64,000 bases of DNA from Camillea tinctor. Lineage: Eukaryota; Ascomycota; Sordariomycetes; Xylariales; Xylariaceae. Position numbers and translations under genes: made by a program. Shown one piece after another: positions 34,603 to 46,134 of this stretch. The notes beneath the pieces were generated by a model that was given only the letters and a program-made list of their open reading frames with translations, was not told the origin of the DNA and did not search any database. Location: NCBI GenBank assembly GCA_022578605.1, contig MU394133.1:9439-73438 (forward strand). The letters run 5' to 3'. How positions within the stretch are numbered: the stretch's first letter is position 1; every line of letters begins with the position of its first letter.

Positions 34603-37600
34603 ATGGAGTCGAAGACACATCGTCACCAGTCTCGTATCATTAGGGAGATGAATCAGAATAACGAGAATCCATTTTCACCACCCTCATCTACCGGCTCCCA
34701 CGGAACCGTCACCCTAACATCCGAGATATCCCAAATACCAGATATGCCTGAATGCGAATCCACCCGCCGCATGGACGATACCGACGTCCGACTCCCACCT
34801 CACGTAGCCGCCCGACAGGGCGCCAAAGCACCCCAGCCGTTGTCCTTCAACGTCAACACATCCGCCCTCGGTCGAGCATTCCCAGAGTGGGAAGAGCGCT
34901 ATCCCGTCAAGAACGACATGAATATGTGGGAGCGCATCGAGATGCAGGAGAACATCGACAGTCCTACATCGTCTACGGTGGCCACACCTAGTGCCTATAC
35001 CACCGATCGATACAAGGTTAGTGAAAGCCGATTCCGGGAGAGTGTTGGAAAGTTGGTCTAGCGGACCAAGCTCCCTTCGTCTATTCGTTCTTTGATTCCC
35101 CCTCTTCGTTTTCCTTTACGTCGTCGAACACGCACACCCAGCAGGGGCTCCTTTGCACCGGGCCCCCGAACGCCCTCTACAGCCCAAGTTGAATCGTTTT
35201 CTCGTGAGACCTCCTTGCCCTTGTCGTTGTCCGCTCCTCCATCTCCTTTGGAGGAGTATGCTACTCGTCGTCGTGTGACTTGTCAATTGCCTGATGTCGA
35301 AGAACCTGCTTCTCCTGTCGTTTCTTTTATCGATTCTCCTGTCTCTTCTCCTGGTACTCCTTCTGGTCCGCCTCCTGCTATTTCTCCCCTTGCAACTCCT
35401 TCTTTTTCTCCTCCTACTTTTTGTCCTCTCGAAACTCCTCATTTCTCTCCTCTCGTTCCTTTTGCTTCTCCTACTACATCTACTCCTCCTCTTTCTCCTA
35501 TTACTTCGCCTATCTCTCCTCCTTTTTTCTTTCCGTCTTTTTCTCCTCTTCTGGATGAGCGTTGGTCCCCTTCCAAGTTGCCCACTATTCTCGAAGAACT
35601 CGGAGAATTCGAAAAACTCGAAGACCTCGAAGACGAACGAGAAGAACGTCCTCGCGTCCCTTCTCCGCCGTTTTCTCCTCTGAAAGAGGAGAGTTGGTCC
35701 CCTTTCGAATTGCCATCCGTGCTCGAAAAAGAATATTCCCATGTGCTATCGCCCGATCTGTTTATGTCTCCCTCACCGTGCAAGAATTCCCTTCGTGTTC
35801 AAGAATATCCCCACGTGCTTTCACCCATGTTGCCCGTTACGCCCCCAAGGCGAAGCAGTTCCCTTCCTGCGCGACGACCGCAGTCGGGTCGATCCTCCTG
35901 CCCCCCGTCGAACTCGCCTACCTTTCCTTTGTTGTCTCGCGATTCTGCTTCGAAAGACGAAACTACTTACACGCTGCAATCACAGGTTTCAGTTGACAAG
36001 GAGGTGAGCACACCTAGAGAGAAAGGGCACAAGGTTAGTGGAGGCTCCTTTCGAACTCTCGCGGAGATGCAGCCGACTGTTGAGAGCGACCACGAACCCT
36101 CTATGCTCTCACCTCTCGCCGGCCGTCCCCGACCGAATAAGGACCAAGCCGCTCACGCAAAACATCGACAGTCACCTAGTCCGAATGCCATGAAGAACTC
36201 AACTTCTCGACGCGGCAACGTTACCGCGCTGCTCGAAACACTGAAGACGGCCCAGTCCAAGGATGGATCGAGAGACGGCTCTGTCGAACCTTCACCTAGA
36301 CAACTTTCACCCAAGTCTCAACCTGCACCTGCTATTGCGACGACATCCAATGCCGCGCGCACACCTAGAGACCGACGATCACACATGAATATCAACACCA
36401 GCCCTGGGACCGTCAACCAGACTGCCCGATCGTTCTTCCTACCCAACTTGACCCACATGAACGACTTCGTGTCTGGCGCCTTGCGATGGTCCAAGATGAA
36501 GAATGGGATTCCCATTTTTGTCAAGCATGGCAAAGTCCACGACCGCGAGGCTAGCACCTCCGCCGACAACCACGCCGATGTGGAGGCACTCGCGATCCCC
36601 GAAGAGGAAGAGAAGATTTTCGTCTCATTGGATAAGATCCGCGATGAGATCAACGAGCTCAAAGAGCATGACGACATGGTCTCGAAGCAGGCGGAGCAAC
36701 TACAAGAGGAGGTCCATGATCTCCAGATGCAGCTCGCGAAGTACAAGTCGCGAAGGGATAGTGCCATGGGCACAGACTCGGAAACATCCATGGTGGAGCA
36801 CCTTAACTTGCAGAAGAGTCGTGAGTCGCGCCTCGTATATCCAATAGGTCCGGCAGATACACTAACCGAAGCAGATTTGGAAGAGCAAGTCGCATCTCTG
36901 AAAGAGCGACTTGACCAGGCGAATCGCCAGATCAGCATCAACGAGATCCACAACGAGTCCTACATCAACGAACGCGATGAAGCACTCAGGAACGCGACCA
37001 GATATGGCGACAAGGTCGAGCGTCTCCAAGCCGAGCTCACTGCTGCTCGAGCCAAAACCGGAAACAACCGCGAGGGAAGCAGCTCAGATAGCACCCTCGA
37101 ATCCGAACTCAAATCACTGCGCAGCGACAACAATGCGCTCCGACAACAATGGAAGTCTCTGCGCGAAGAGAACCAGTCTCTCCGATCCCACAGTAGCGAT
37201 GTGATCCAGCGAAACTCGGAGCTAGAACAGGACCTGAAGGAGATACAATCACAGCTCGAATCGGCCCGTGAGGAGCTAGTATCTCTACAGGAGAAATACG
37301 AGGCCGTGTTAGCGGAGAGGTCCATGTACCAAACGGACAACGTCAGCCTCGAGCGCCACAACGAGAATTTCTACAACGACAACAAGGTTCTGCAGCAGAA
37401 GAACTCTTTGCTTGATCGACGTAATCACGACCTCCAGGATGAGGTGGATCGACTGCGGGAGCTGCTGGATGCAGCTAGTGCCGACACTGGCCCAGCGTCG
37501 ATTGATTTTAAGGAGATCCGGAATCGACTCGAGAACCAGAACCGCGTTCTCAACAAAGAGAACGCGAACTACCAACAGCAAATTATTGACCTACAAGCTG

Positions 37601-39123
37601 AACTTGCGACACAACGATTGGAGTTCCAACGACAGCAACACCAACTTGCCGAGAGCAATGAGCAAGTCAATGACCAGCTGCAGCAGCTGAAGAAGAAACA
37701 GAAGCAGGCCGCCAAAGAAGGTTCCTCGAAATACGAGGAACAGCAATCGTCTCTGGCGCAACAGCTACAGCAGATTGCCGACAAGCAGCTGGCCTTGGCG
37801 GCCCAGCTCAAGAAGAGCGCCGACCACGAAGCGGCCCTTCAGAACCAGCGTGGTCGTCGAACGCAGGTGGTCTACGAGGCCCGCCAGATCACACAGGAGA
37901 TTAAGAATTTCATGAGCACGACGAGCAAGGCGAAGCCTACCAAGATGACGCGAATCGTAGATCCGAAGGCGAAGAACATTACGAGTGAGATGTCTGCTAG
38001 AAGCACAACTCAGACGGATATGCCGATGCAGGAGGACTACACACAACAGATCGATCTCACGCAGGGCTCGGACTATGGCATGGGTGGCCAACAGCTGGAC
38101 GTATCGGACGACTCGATGGGCCTGGAAGGAGGCGAGAGCGACGAGGACAGCCAGTCCCTCCCTCCCCCTTTCTTGGCAAAGGGCAAGGCGTCGTTGCAGC
38201 GATCAGGTTCTGCTGCGTCTAAGGGACGAGCCAAGTCACAGCCCCTTAGCATCCTTAAGAACGGCAGGTCATCGGCCACTGCGGGGCAATATCGGGAGGT
38301 GCGCGAACAGGAGGTGACCTTCGACAAGAATACGGGATGCTCCAAGGCGCGAATGGGCAACACCAAGCCCAACCAGCAGGAGGACCTCAGTGGGCGATTC
38401 AGCGTAAAGTCTGGGCTCAGCGGAATGAGCCTGCCCAGCAGGACTTCGCAGGATGAGGGGCGATTCGAGCTCGAAGATAGCCACGAGGTCAACATGACCT
38501 CAGCGCTCTTCATGGATGACATAACGTTGGAGTCTCGCAAGAGAGCGGAGAAGGGGAAAGGGAAGGACAAGATTCGCGAGCTTACAGCCGATGCTCGGCA
38601 CGTGTACGAGCGCCTTGACGACGGTCACAAAGGTGATAACTGCATCGTGTGCACCCGGGTCTTGCTCGACAGTAAACAAACGAATGTCACTAAGAAGACG
38701 GTTCGCATCGAGCGGCCTACGCCGATCACGGACCAGGACACCAATGCTCAGGCGACAACGGATTCGGACTACGAGGACCAAGCGACCTTGCGTCCTTCGC
38801 AGGAACCCGGGCTCGCGCTCGCCAAGGTGATCAAGGGGTTGAAGGACGAGGAGAAACACATGAAGATGTGCCTGGCCAAGAAACAGGCAGTATACGACGA
38901 GTGCAGCCCATCGAGGAACAAGCGGCTGTGGAAGGATCTGGATATGGAGATACAGAAGCTGCGGAAGCGGCGGGATCTGAAGCGAGAGCAGATCTACGAT
39001 CTCCACGATGTGCTCGAGGGCCAAAAGAGCAGCGGGCAGGTGATGAGCGCCGAGTTCGTAGAGCTTACGATTGAGAGCGTTCTTAGCAGGGACCCGACTT
39101 GGGATGGTATTATGGACTGTTAA
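34603..39123 (+). CDS. Spindle-pole-body coiled-coil protein with Cep57-type C-terminus
   Basis: Exons 34603-35016 and 35062-39123, with a 45-nt intron (GTTAGT donor, GGTCTAG acceptor), give 1,491 residues. The ATG sits in a good context (ACCATGG). SFNVNTSALGRAFPEWEERY (81-100) is the conserved N-terminal motif of fungal Ppc89-like spindle-pole proteins. Residues about 165-460 are Ser/Pro-rich. A long coiled coil runs from about 660 to 1080 (IRDEINELKEHDDMVSKQ through QQLQQIADKQLALAAQLKK). The C-terminal about 200 residues include DNCIVCTRVLL and LALAKVIKGLKDEEKHMK, resembling the Cep57 microtubule-binding region. The likely role is anchoring gamma-tubulin or microtubules at the spindle pole body. 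The Ser/Pro region might hide further introns; a second GGTTAGT at about 36030 resembles the first donor. Confidence 0.85.
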
Positions 39124-39769
39124 TTTGATGGTTGGTCAGTGGTGGATATTCGGGAAAATAGGTGTCTGAAGGAGTTGATACGGGAGAAAGGAGAAAAGGG
39201 GGAATAGGGTCATAAGCATTTGTTATATTTGGTTTTTGTTATGAGATCCCCAGGACAATGGCGCAATGGCGTCTAAAAAAAAGGGATGGGATAGGATAGG
39301 ATTGATTGATTGTTTGCATCGATGGTTTTTTTACTACTAGATTACCTTATGAGGTACTACTTGTTGGTATAAGGAGGTTTGTTTTGTTGGATTTACCTGA
39401 GCATGCATTGCATTGGAAGGCGCTCCGAGAGAGAGAGAGAGTATACTCTAGGCTAGGGCTCATGATAGTGTACTACCATTCATTGTACAATGACTTATTA
39501 TAGGAATTGATTTTTTTCCGATTGTTTTTTCATGAATTGTTTTTTTATGTTTCATTATGCAGATCAGAATGTGACTTGGCAGTACCTTAGTGTAAGTGAC
39601 GTATCGTGATGATTGAGATGGAAATGGGTGTAAAAAAGAGATTTTACCAGCTGTTGGCACTCCTGTGAACTCCACCGTATATACCTAGATACTAACCAAT
39701 GAGTTGGGGAATTGCAGGGATTGGACTCGATTCGTATAGCTAGTTGTACAACTAAAGTGTAGGTACCTA
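39124..39769. other. Intergenic, left flank of RIP element
   Basis: 3' flank of the spindle-pole gene followed by ordinary AT-moderate DNA. A GA repeat lies near 39428-39440. No gene supported. Confidence 0.5.
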
Positions 39770-39810
39770 ACTGCACAGACCCCTTTTTGCAACCCACCCT
39801 CATATGTAAC
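39770..39810 (+). repeat. Left terminal inverted repeat
   Basis: Begins actgcacagacccc and ends catatgtaac. It pairs with 41558-41598 with three C/T differences. Confidence 0.85.
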
Positions 39811-41557
39811 ATTAATTATAAAATAACATATATACTGTTTTTAGCTATTATAAACCTTAAAAAAATGCAATAATTATAAAAAAATCATTTTTAAGATTTT
39901 CGTTCTTTTTTAACCTTTAAAGTATAAGTTTTTAAAAAAGCATTTATTTTTAATTGGTTATTTAGGTTTATTTTTTTAAGCCGCTTATTTTTTTTTTTTT
40001 AAGCCGCTTTAATTTGCGTAAAACTAAAAAACACACTATTTAGATTTAATTTAACTAGTTAGCGTATATTACGTTAAAATTAGTTTAGTTATTTTTATAA
40101 ATAAACTTTTTTTGCTTTTGCTTTGCTTAAATTTGCGGTATATAACGTAAAAAACTTATTTGCTTTATTTATTAATTAACATATATTGCAAAAATTTAAG
40201 CCTTAATTTTTTTTAATTTTATTTAACTGTTACTATAATTATTAAGCTTTTTTAAAGGTTTTAAACATTAAGTTTAGTAATTTATAAATTAATATATTTA
40301 ATATATATAGTAAAAGCGTAAAAAGTAATGTTTTAAGTTTTTTTAATATTATTTTTAAGTTTTATGGCTATAAATTAGTTTGTTTTTAGTTAAACTTAAT
40401 ATTATGTTATATAAATGCTTTTTTATAAGCTTTTATATACGTTTTTAATATGCGTTATTTATATATAAAAGCTATAGCTTTATATATTGCGTATTAATAT
40501 AGTTTTTTTTTATAAGCTAGTTTTAACAATAAAAAAATACTTATATTTAAAGGTTAAAGGTTATTATTTACATAAGATAATAAGTATAATAACGCTATTT
40601 TTAATTGGTATGCTTTTTATATAAATTTAAAATGTATATAAGTTATATAATCGTTTAAAATAAATAACTTTTATTTATTTTAGTTATATGGCTTAATTTT
40701 TATTAAAAAGATTTATTTTATTTATTTATTAGCAATAACTTTATTAATTTATTTTTTTAAAGTCGATATAAACTTTTATTTAAGTATTTTTTTATTAAAA
40801 TATTATGCTTAAAAACGTTTTTTACTATAAATAAAAACTAAGGTACTAGCGCTTTTTTTTAAACTAACATATTTTAAAAAAGTTACTTAATTAGTAGCTT
40901 TAAACTTTTTAATGCGTGTGTAGCGTGTGTAGCTAATTTTTATAATAGTTTTTAAATTACTTTTTTTTTTTTAAACCTTAGTTTTATTTATATTATATTT
41001 GTTTTTAAGTAAAATATTGTATTTTTTTTAAATAGCTTTAAAAAAGGTATAAAACTTGGAAATTTTATAAGAATTTGCCGTTTTAATATAAAAAGCTTTA
41101 ATAAAGCGCTTAATTTTAAGTTAAATAGTTAAATAGCGGTATATAAAGTTATTTATTTACGATTTGTTTATGGGTTTAAAATTTTTAGCAGCTTTAAAGA
41201 TTTTTTGTGTAAAAGCGGCAATATACTTTTTTATAAAAGCTTTTTTATATACTTTTTTATAAAGGATCTATTTTATAATAGTTTTTTTTTAGCTTAAATG
41301 AAGTTTTTAATGCATTTTAGCGGCTTTATAATATAATTTAGTGTATTTAAACCGCTATAAAAGTGTAAAAGAGCTAATTCCGTATTTTTAAGCTACCGCG
41401 CGTTAAAAAGTGCTATTTTTAACTAAATAAATAGCTTTTGCTATTTTTTCTTTAAAATTAGATGTATTAGCTATTTTTTAGATTTTAATTGTAAATAGTT
41501 GTTAAGAAATGAAAAATAAAAGATGGTGTATAAAGGGGAGATTTCACGAAATTACGT

Positions 41558-41598
41558 GTTGCATATGGGGGTGGGTTGCAAAAAGGGGTCTGTGCGGT
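41558..41598 (-). repeat. Right terminal inverted repeat
   Basis: Begins gttgcatatggggg and ends ggtctgtgcggt. This is the less mutated copy, retaining C where the left copy has T. Confidence 0.85.
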
Positions 41599-41927
41599 TA
41601 GGTAACTACAGGTAACTTAGGTAAGTAACTTGGACCTTTTACATAGCTCCAATCTCTCTCTCTCTATCTCTCTCGGGTCTCTTTCTCCAAATCTGATCTG
41701 CATCATTTGTTGTTCTCCCACTTCAACTTTCAAACCCCGCGACAAATTCAATTTTATCGCGTCTTTCTTTTTCCCTTTTCTTCTTCTTCTCTTCTTCTCT
41801 CAATTCCAGCCTTCCTTCTTTACTCTGTCTCTACCTTACCGTCTTATAACCAAACAAATCACCACACACTCAATCCTCCTCCTCCCCTCCTCCCCGCAAG
41901 GCAAAGACATACAAGGCATCAATCATC
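41599..41927 (+). promoter_or_regulatory. Promoter and CT-rich leader of the Y14 gene
   Basis: Only about 330 bp separate the transposon end from the Y14 ATG. The stretch is pyrimidine-rich (TC and CTT runs at 41655-41820), as in leaders of many fungal housekeeping genes. The element therefore sits directly upstream of this promoter. Confidence 0.5.
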
Positions 41928-42634
41928 ATGGCGGACATAGAAATGGACGTGGACGACCAACCTCAACTGCAGCAACCCGGCTCTGCTTCCGATCCTACTG
42001 CTGGCAACGACAACGACCCCTCGTCCTCCCAGGCCAAGGTCGGAGACATGCAGACCCACGCCAAGGCCACGGCGGTGCGGTCCATCGAGGGCTGGATCGT
42101 CATGGTCACTAACGTGCACGAGGAGGCTGACGAGGAGGCCCTGCACGATAAGTTCGCTGACTTTGGCGAGATTAAGAATTTGCACTTGAACCTGGATCGG
42201 CGGAGCGGTTATGTGAAGGTGAGTCTCCCTCTATTCTTCCTCTACGTACATGCCTATGCGTTGTGTTTTCCCCTTTCTTTTTTTCTATCCTTTCCTTTTT
42301 TTTAACCTAGTTAGTTTATTTCTGGGCGTTGGGAGGCTGGGGAGAAGGGAAGCAAAAGTATTGATCGCTAACGGATTGATGTGTTGGGATGTAACAGGGC
42401 TACGCCCTCATCGAGTACCCGACCCTTCAGGAGGCCCGCGCCGCCATCGACGGCGCCCACCAGACCAAGCTGCTCGACCAGACCATCAACGTTGACTTTG
42501 CCTTTGTCAGACCGCCCCCCGGCAAGGGAAACAATAACCGTGGAGCGCGCCAGTCGCACCGCGGCGGAGGCAGGGGACGGAGTCGTAGTCGCAGCCCCGA
42601 GGGGGCTAAGGATGATGATGTGCAGGGTTCATGA
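41928..42634 (+). CDS. Y14 / RBM8A exon-junction-complex RNA-binding protein
   Basis: Exons 41928-42218 and 42398-42634 (GTGAGT donor, TAACAG acceptor), giving 175 residues, close to the usual Y14 length. The N-terminus is acidic and Gln/Ser-rich. One RRM spans about residues 54-135, with RNP2 WIVMVTNV and RNP1 RSGYVKGYALIEY split by the intron, plus [24 protein letters not shown] and the conserved [12 protein letters not shown]. An Arg/Ser/Gly tail (RGRSRSRSP) follows. Y14 pairs with Mago to lock the exon junction complex on spliced mRNA and takes part in mRNA quality control and localisation. The sequence is that of an intact core gene. Confidence 0.93.
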
Positions 42635-43423
42635 GGGTAATGATGCATGGGGTTATGTGTGGCTGGCTTTGAAGTCTATGGATAGATGCAGTGGAATGGA
42701 TATACGCGAAACGTATATGCTGGGAAAATAAACCAAAATAAGACGAGAGAAAGAACGCTGGCTTTAGCCGACATTGTCGCCAGATACAAAAACAAGCTAT
42801 AAGAAAAGAAAAGAGAAAAGACATGTCGGCACGCGATTCTTGGCTGCGTAAGGTGAGAAGACAAGATTCATTCCCCTTTCCCCTTTATTTTGCGTCTCTG
42901 GCTAACGTTCGGTTTTTTCTAATCTAGGTGCTATGAGTGAAAGACATGTTTCCCTCCCTACGAGATGTCAATTCTACGGAATGAGTAGAATAAGGGAAAT
43001 AATCATTATCGTTATTATACACGACTACCCTCGGGGTAAAGATCCGATTGACTGCTAAACGGGCCTTCTTAGAGAGTCGTGGCTACATATTCCTTCCCTC
43101 CCTCCCCCTTTATGTTACCTTTTATGTTACCTTCGGCATCAGTAAGAGTAACACGGGGATACTTAGATGAATCTAGAACTAGGTAGGTACCGCAAGGGTA
43201 AGTCAATGGATATTTTCAAACAATTTCATAAAATAATTAAACATAAGAAGATAGGCTGTGAGAGGGAAAGGTTAAAAAAGTACAAAAAGAAATTAAGGAA
43301 AAAAAAACGAAAGCAATACTATTATGACAAAGCAGAGATAATTAGGTAGGTTGATCGGTTTCTTCCGATGTGTCCTCGGGGGTTGTTCGTTTGGTTGGTA
43401 GTCGAGATGTCGAAAATTCGCCA
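42635..43423. other. Intergenic, no supported gene
   Basis: Convergent 3' flanks of Y14 and the amidase. A short tandem phrase ttatgttacctt occurs twice near 43110-43132, and an A-rich run lies near 43275-43310. Nothing else is seen. Confidence 0.5.
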
Positions 43424-46134
43424 TTACAAAATTAATTCCTCTTGTTCTGTCCCTTCCTTCTGCTGCTGGTCCTGGCGCCGTTGATGATGACGCCCATACC
43501 CACCACAGCATAGCCCCCGAACCGCGGCAAAGATCCTGTTGACGTGATCCGGGGTAGGGCTGGGAGTGCTAGGATTGGGGGTGGTGGTCTTCTTTTTCTG
43601 GAGCACCACCTGGGAAACGCGCCCGTTGGCGTGGGTACCCGGGATAGCGTGGTTGCTGCTGCTGCCACCGTAGGTCTTCCGCAGCCGCGAGAATATCCGC
43701 GTGACGTGCTCGGGCGTGCGCTGCGAGTCGAGCGCCCCGGTCACGAGCTTGCCGATGCTGAGGAGCTTTTCTTCCTCTAGGGTGCGGCACTGCAGTTGGA
43801 TCGCCGCGGGGGCGCCGTGGAAGAGCTCGGGGTCGTCTAGGGAGCAAGGAGGGGGGATTGGTTAACTGGAGACAGGATAGGATAGGAAGATTGTGATTTG
43901 GCTTGGGTTTTTAAGAGCTATTGGTGTGTGTGTGTGTGTGTGTGTGTATGAGGAGAGAGGAGAGAGGGGGACTAAAGGGGCAAACATACACGATCTCCAC
44001 ATCTTCTCGTCCTCCTCGCCCACCGGCTCATAATCCGCCTCGAACGCGTCGACCTTCCGGTCCGCCGTCGTCACCGGTATCACCATGGTGCTGTGGTCCA
44101 CCACGTTCGCGAACCCGATGTACCCGCCGTACTCGGGCCCGCCCGGCCGCGCCGCCGCCGACGGCCACACCGGCAGGATGAGCGCGTCGACCGGCCGCCC
44201 CGTGCTCGTGCGGCTCCTTGTCGAGTCCCAGTACGCCGCGTACGCCTCCCGGTACTCGTGCATCTCCCGCACCGCGTCCGCGAGCTCCGCCGGGTCCAGC
44301 GCCCGCAGCGGCCCCCCGTCCGGAAACCCCGACACGAGCTCCGGGATCAGCGGCTCCCCCGATAGCCCCATGTTCTCGAAGAAGGTGTGGCACCCGTCCG
44401 AGCAGGCGATCTTGCCCTGTGCTCGCTCGCGCCGGGGAAGAGAGACTTGCGTTAGATCACTAAAGTATAGGGAAAGGGGGGAAGGTGAAGGGAGGGGAGC
44501 CGCTTACGTGTATCTCCAGCGCCCTCGCGTGCGGTGGCGGGTCCCACGGGATCAGCTCGTGGCCCTGCGCCCGCAGCACCCGCGACACCATGTCCAGCGC
44601 GCGCTGGATCGGCGGGTGCGGCCGCACGATGCCGTCCGAGGGCATGTACCCGAATGAGAGCTTCGTCTTCCCTCGCCCCTCCTTCTTGCCCTTACCGTTC
44701 TTGCTGCCGTGGCTGTGGTCCTCCTGCTCGCGCCACGGGATCTGCACTATGGTGTTGTCGCGCTTCCACGGCTCCGCTTGTATGAGCGCCCGGAACACGT
44801 ACTCGAGCGACGAGACCGAGGACCCCATGAGCCCGGGGACGGAGGGGATGGCTGTTTGGTCGGGGGACTAGGGGGAGAAGAGAAGGTTAATCAGGGGTGG
44901 TTCTACGTACTGGGGATATTTTTGGGGTTGTGCAGAGGGGCTAAGAGTCACCTACCGGAGTTGCTACGCGCAGAAACGACAGACGCCCGACGGATGGTTT
45001 GATGCTATAGACTCCGTTGAACGCGGCTGGGATGGACACAGAGCCGCCTGTGCACATTAATCAGCACATCGTCTTTCCCCCCCTTTTCAATGGAGAACGC
45101 AGCTCAACGAACCAAAGTCGCTTCCGATTCCGATTGCACTGCCTTTCATCGCCTGGACGGCACCCTCTCCTTTTATTTGTTGATCCGACCATTAGACAAC
45201 TATAGCGCAAATGGGTTGTCGTGTTTAATTTACCTCCCGAGCTTCCCCCGGATGTGAGCTTCTGGTTCCTGGGGTTGAGATTGTATCCCAAGATGTTGTT
45301 ATTCGTCTCAGGGGCCTTAGAACGGCGGTCAGATGATGGGCTTCGAGGGGGAAAGAAGGCTTACCCCTAAATTTTGACAGAGTGTTGTCTGCAAAAAGAA
45401 ACGTCATTAGGAAGACAAAAAAAAACCATATCCGAACCTGCAGATGCATTTAGTCTCAAAAGGGGGGGGGAACACCGGGCACCAACCTTGGCTATGATAA
45501 CAGCGCCGAGAGATTCCAGTTCGTGTACAATCTGGCTCTCTTCACAGCCCTTTAGGGGCGATGCCGGATCACCCTCAAAAGTGTCTATCCAACCTACATA
45601 TGCCATCGTTGTGCCCATCCCCTTCACGTGGTACTGGTCTTTAAGTGTCACGGGTAAGCCGTGTAACGGACCGATGAGTTTTCCATTGTCGTTCCGATAC
45701 TTGTCCAGAGCCTCGGCTCTTTTCACAGCCCCCTCAAAATTGATCTCGAGCAAGTTCGAGTTCTAATCACCTGTTAGTATAACGCGAAGGATTGTTTTAC
45801 TAGATTCACAGGGTAAGAGGGGTTGCCAGACCAACTGATGTCCATAAGCAGCTCTCTGGCAAAACGCAGTGACAAGCTTAACGGCCGTGAGCGAACCTCT
45901 GCTAACCTCGGTCATCAGAACAGGCAGGTCTTTGTTAGTAATTTGTGCCGTTTCACTATCTAGAAGGCCGTCGATGAAGTCGTCACTAATATTCCGCTCC
46001 TTTGCAGCCTGGCCAGTGATGTCCTTGGACAAGCGCCACTGGTGCGGAATCTTTTCCAGATTTTCTTGCACTTTGTGAGCGGCTGTCTTTTGCCATTTCG
46101 ATTGGGCATCGATAGACTCCTGCTTTGAAATCAT
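43424..46134 (-). CDS. Amidase-signature hydrolase with C-terminal extension
   Basis: Nine exons: 46134-45832, 45762-45487, 45388-45365 (24 nt), 45315-45234, 45169-45113, 45047-44956, 44867-44508, 44416-43990 and 43836-43424, giving 677 residues in continuous frame. The amidase-signature catalytic triad is visible: Lys about 142 in LPVTLKDQYHVKG, cis-Ser about 226 in LTSGGSSGGEG, and nucleophile Ser about 250 in GSDFGGSVSIPAAF. The N-terminal NISDDFIDGLLDS block and the late YDPELFHGAPAAIQL block are typical of fungal acetamidase/general amidases, which release ammonia or amine from amides. After the usual end of the family about 100 residues remain, with a duplicated TPxHVxRIF motif. Several donors are weak (GTCTGG, GTTGGT, GTTCGT). 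The neighbours are a regulator and a dioxygenase. Confidence 0.85.
43924..43947. repeat. (GT)n microsatellite in an amidase intron
   Basis: About twelve GT units inside the last intron (43837-43989) of the amidase gene; on the coding strand it reads as AC repeats. Confidence 0.9.

Larger units (their letters stand above)
39770..41598. mobile_element. RIP-degraded DNA transposon relic with 41-bp TIRs
   Basis: An abrupt, extremely AT-rich block of 1,829 bp lies between two 41-bp terminal inverted repeats (39770-39810 and 41558-41598). Comparing the left repeat with the reverse complement of the right gives three differences, all C on the right side and T on the left. Both ends abut a TA dinucleotide, consistent with a TA target duplication. 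Length, TIR size and TA target fit a Tc1/mariner superfamily element of the Fot1/pogo type found in fungi. The interior has no long open frame and is visibly depleted in CpA and TpG, as expected from RIP. A non-autonomous element of another TIR family is the alternative. Confidence 0.8.

Noticed and set aside
34112..34651. 179-codon plus-strand frame before the spindle-pole gene
   Set aside because: Leu/Ser/His-rich pyrimidine-derived sequence typical of a CT-rich leader; it overlaps the well-placed ACCATGG start in another frame.
39770..41598. Centromere-like or mitochondrial insertion as explanation of the AT-rich block
   Set aside because: Sharp terminal inverted repeats with C/T differences and TA borders are better explained by a RIP-mutated transposon; no mitochondrial gene fragment was recognised.
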